Shown piece after piece: positions 63,834 to 64,000 of a DNA stretch of 64,000 nt. Source of the stretch: Maea johnstoni (taxonomy: Eukaryota; Annelida; Polychaeta; Spionida; Magelonidae); the NCBI GenBank assembly GCA_963942565.1, contig OZ012685.1, forward strand, positions 18,475,978 to 18,539,977, read 5' to 3'. Within the stretch, counting starts at the first letter, position 1. Each line of letters begins with the position of its first letter. The notes beneath the pieces were generated by a model, which saw only the letters and a list, made by a program, of their open reading frames with translations, made no database searches and was not told where the DNA came from. A program made the position numbers and the translations under genes.

Positions 63834-64000
63834 AACTACTTCACATTCACAGGTTAAGGGTAAACATGTTTTGGTAAAACATATATAAGGTATTTTGCTG
63901 TTCAATGGTTAGGAAATTATGTAACAACAAAACACAAGTACTTCATGAAAATTTCTCTATCAAAATTTGAATTTTTTAGAGAAAAAATGACGGTTTGACC
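63834..64000. other. Right edge of window
   Basis: No feature seen. Confidence 0.4.

Overview
This is eukaryotic nuclear DNA. It is AT-rich, with multi-exon genes on GT..AG introns and long microsatellites. It also carries tRNA-derived SINEs, several families of short inverted-repeat DNA transposons, and a tyrosine-recombinase retroelement. Axonemal DNAL4 together with TELO2 and PSMD10 point to an animal. The repeat content suggests an invertebrate, plausibly marine, but the species or phylum cannot be fixed from sequence alone.

Layout. Positions 1-2801 hold the last four coding exons of PSMD10 (gankyrin) on the + strand. DNAL4 follows on the - strand (6994-9486, three exons, complete). It is head to head with TELO2, whose exon 1 lies just past a compact CpG/ETS/NRF1/YY1-type promoter. 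TELO2 runs on the + strand from 9942 to at least 25229 in 15 coding exons. Its last ~145 codons are not found in the window. From 28443 to 49146 there are three intronless - strand genes for GT31 (beta-1,3-galactosyltransferase-like) Golgi enzymes. Two of them (40436-41569 and 48007-49146) lie in a tandem segmental duplication, block A 31578-41700 and block B 43124-49430. A third, gene-less block fragment sits at 55190-56110. The last part is repeat-dominated: long AT and CT microsatellites, SINEs, a DIRS-type retroelement fossil (57430-60345) enclosed by ~0.85-kb diverged inverted arms, and a 1.6-kb TTAA-flanked element near the right end.

Functions. PSMD10 assists assembly of the 26S proteasome base, DNAL4 is an axonemal dynein light chain, and TELO2 is the scaffold of the TTT co-chaperone for PIKK kinases. 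These are ordinary conserved genes with no evident common pathway; only the DNAL4/TELO2 pair appears to share a promoter. The GT31 cluster is a lineage-level expansion for glycan synthesis.

The most unusual structures are as follows. A 55-bp tandem array duplicates the end of a TELO2 exon with its splice donor 13 times in phase. TELO2 starts on the last codon of exon 1, behind three short upstream frames. A ~146-bp near-perfect hairpin lies at 34126-34271. One inverted-repeat transposon has its empty site preserved in the paralogous block. A piggyBac-like MITE family occurs about eleven times. A DIRS fossil lies between older inverted arms.
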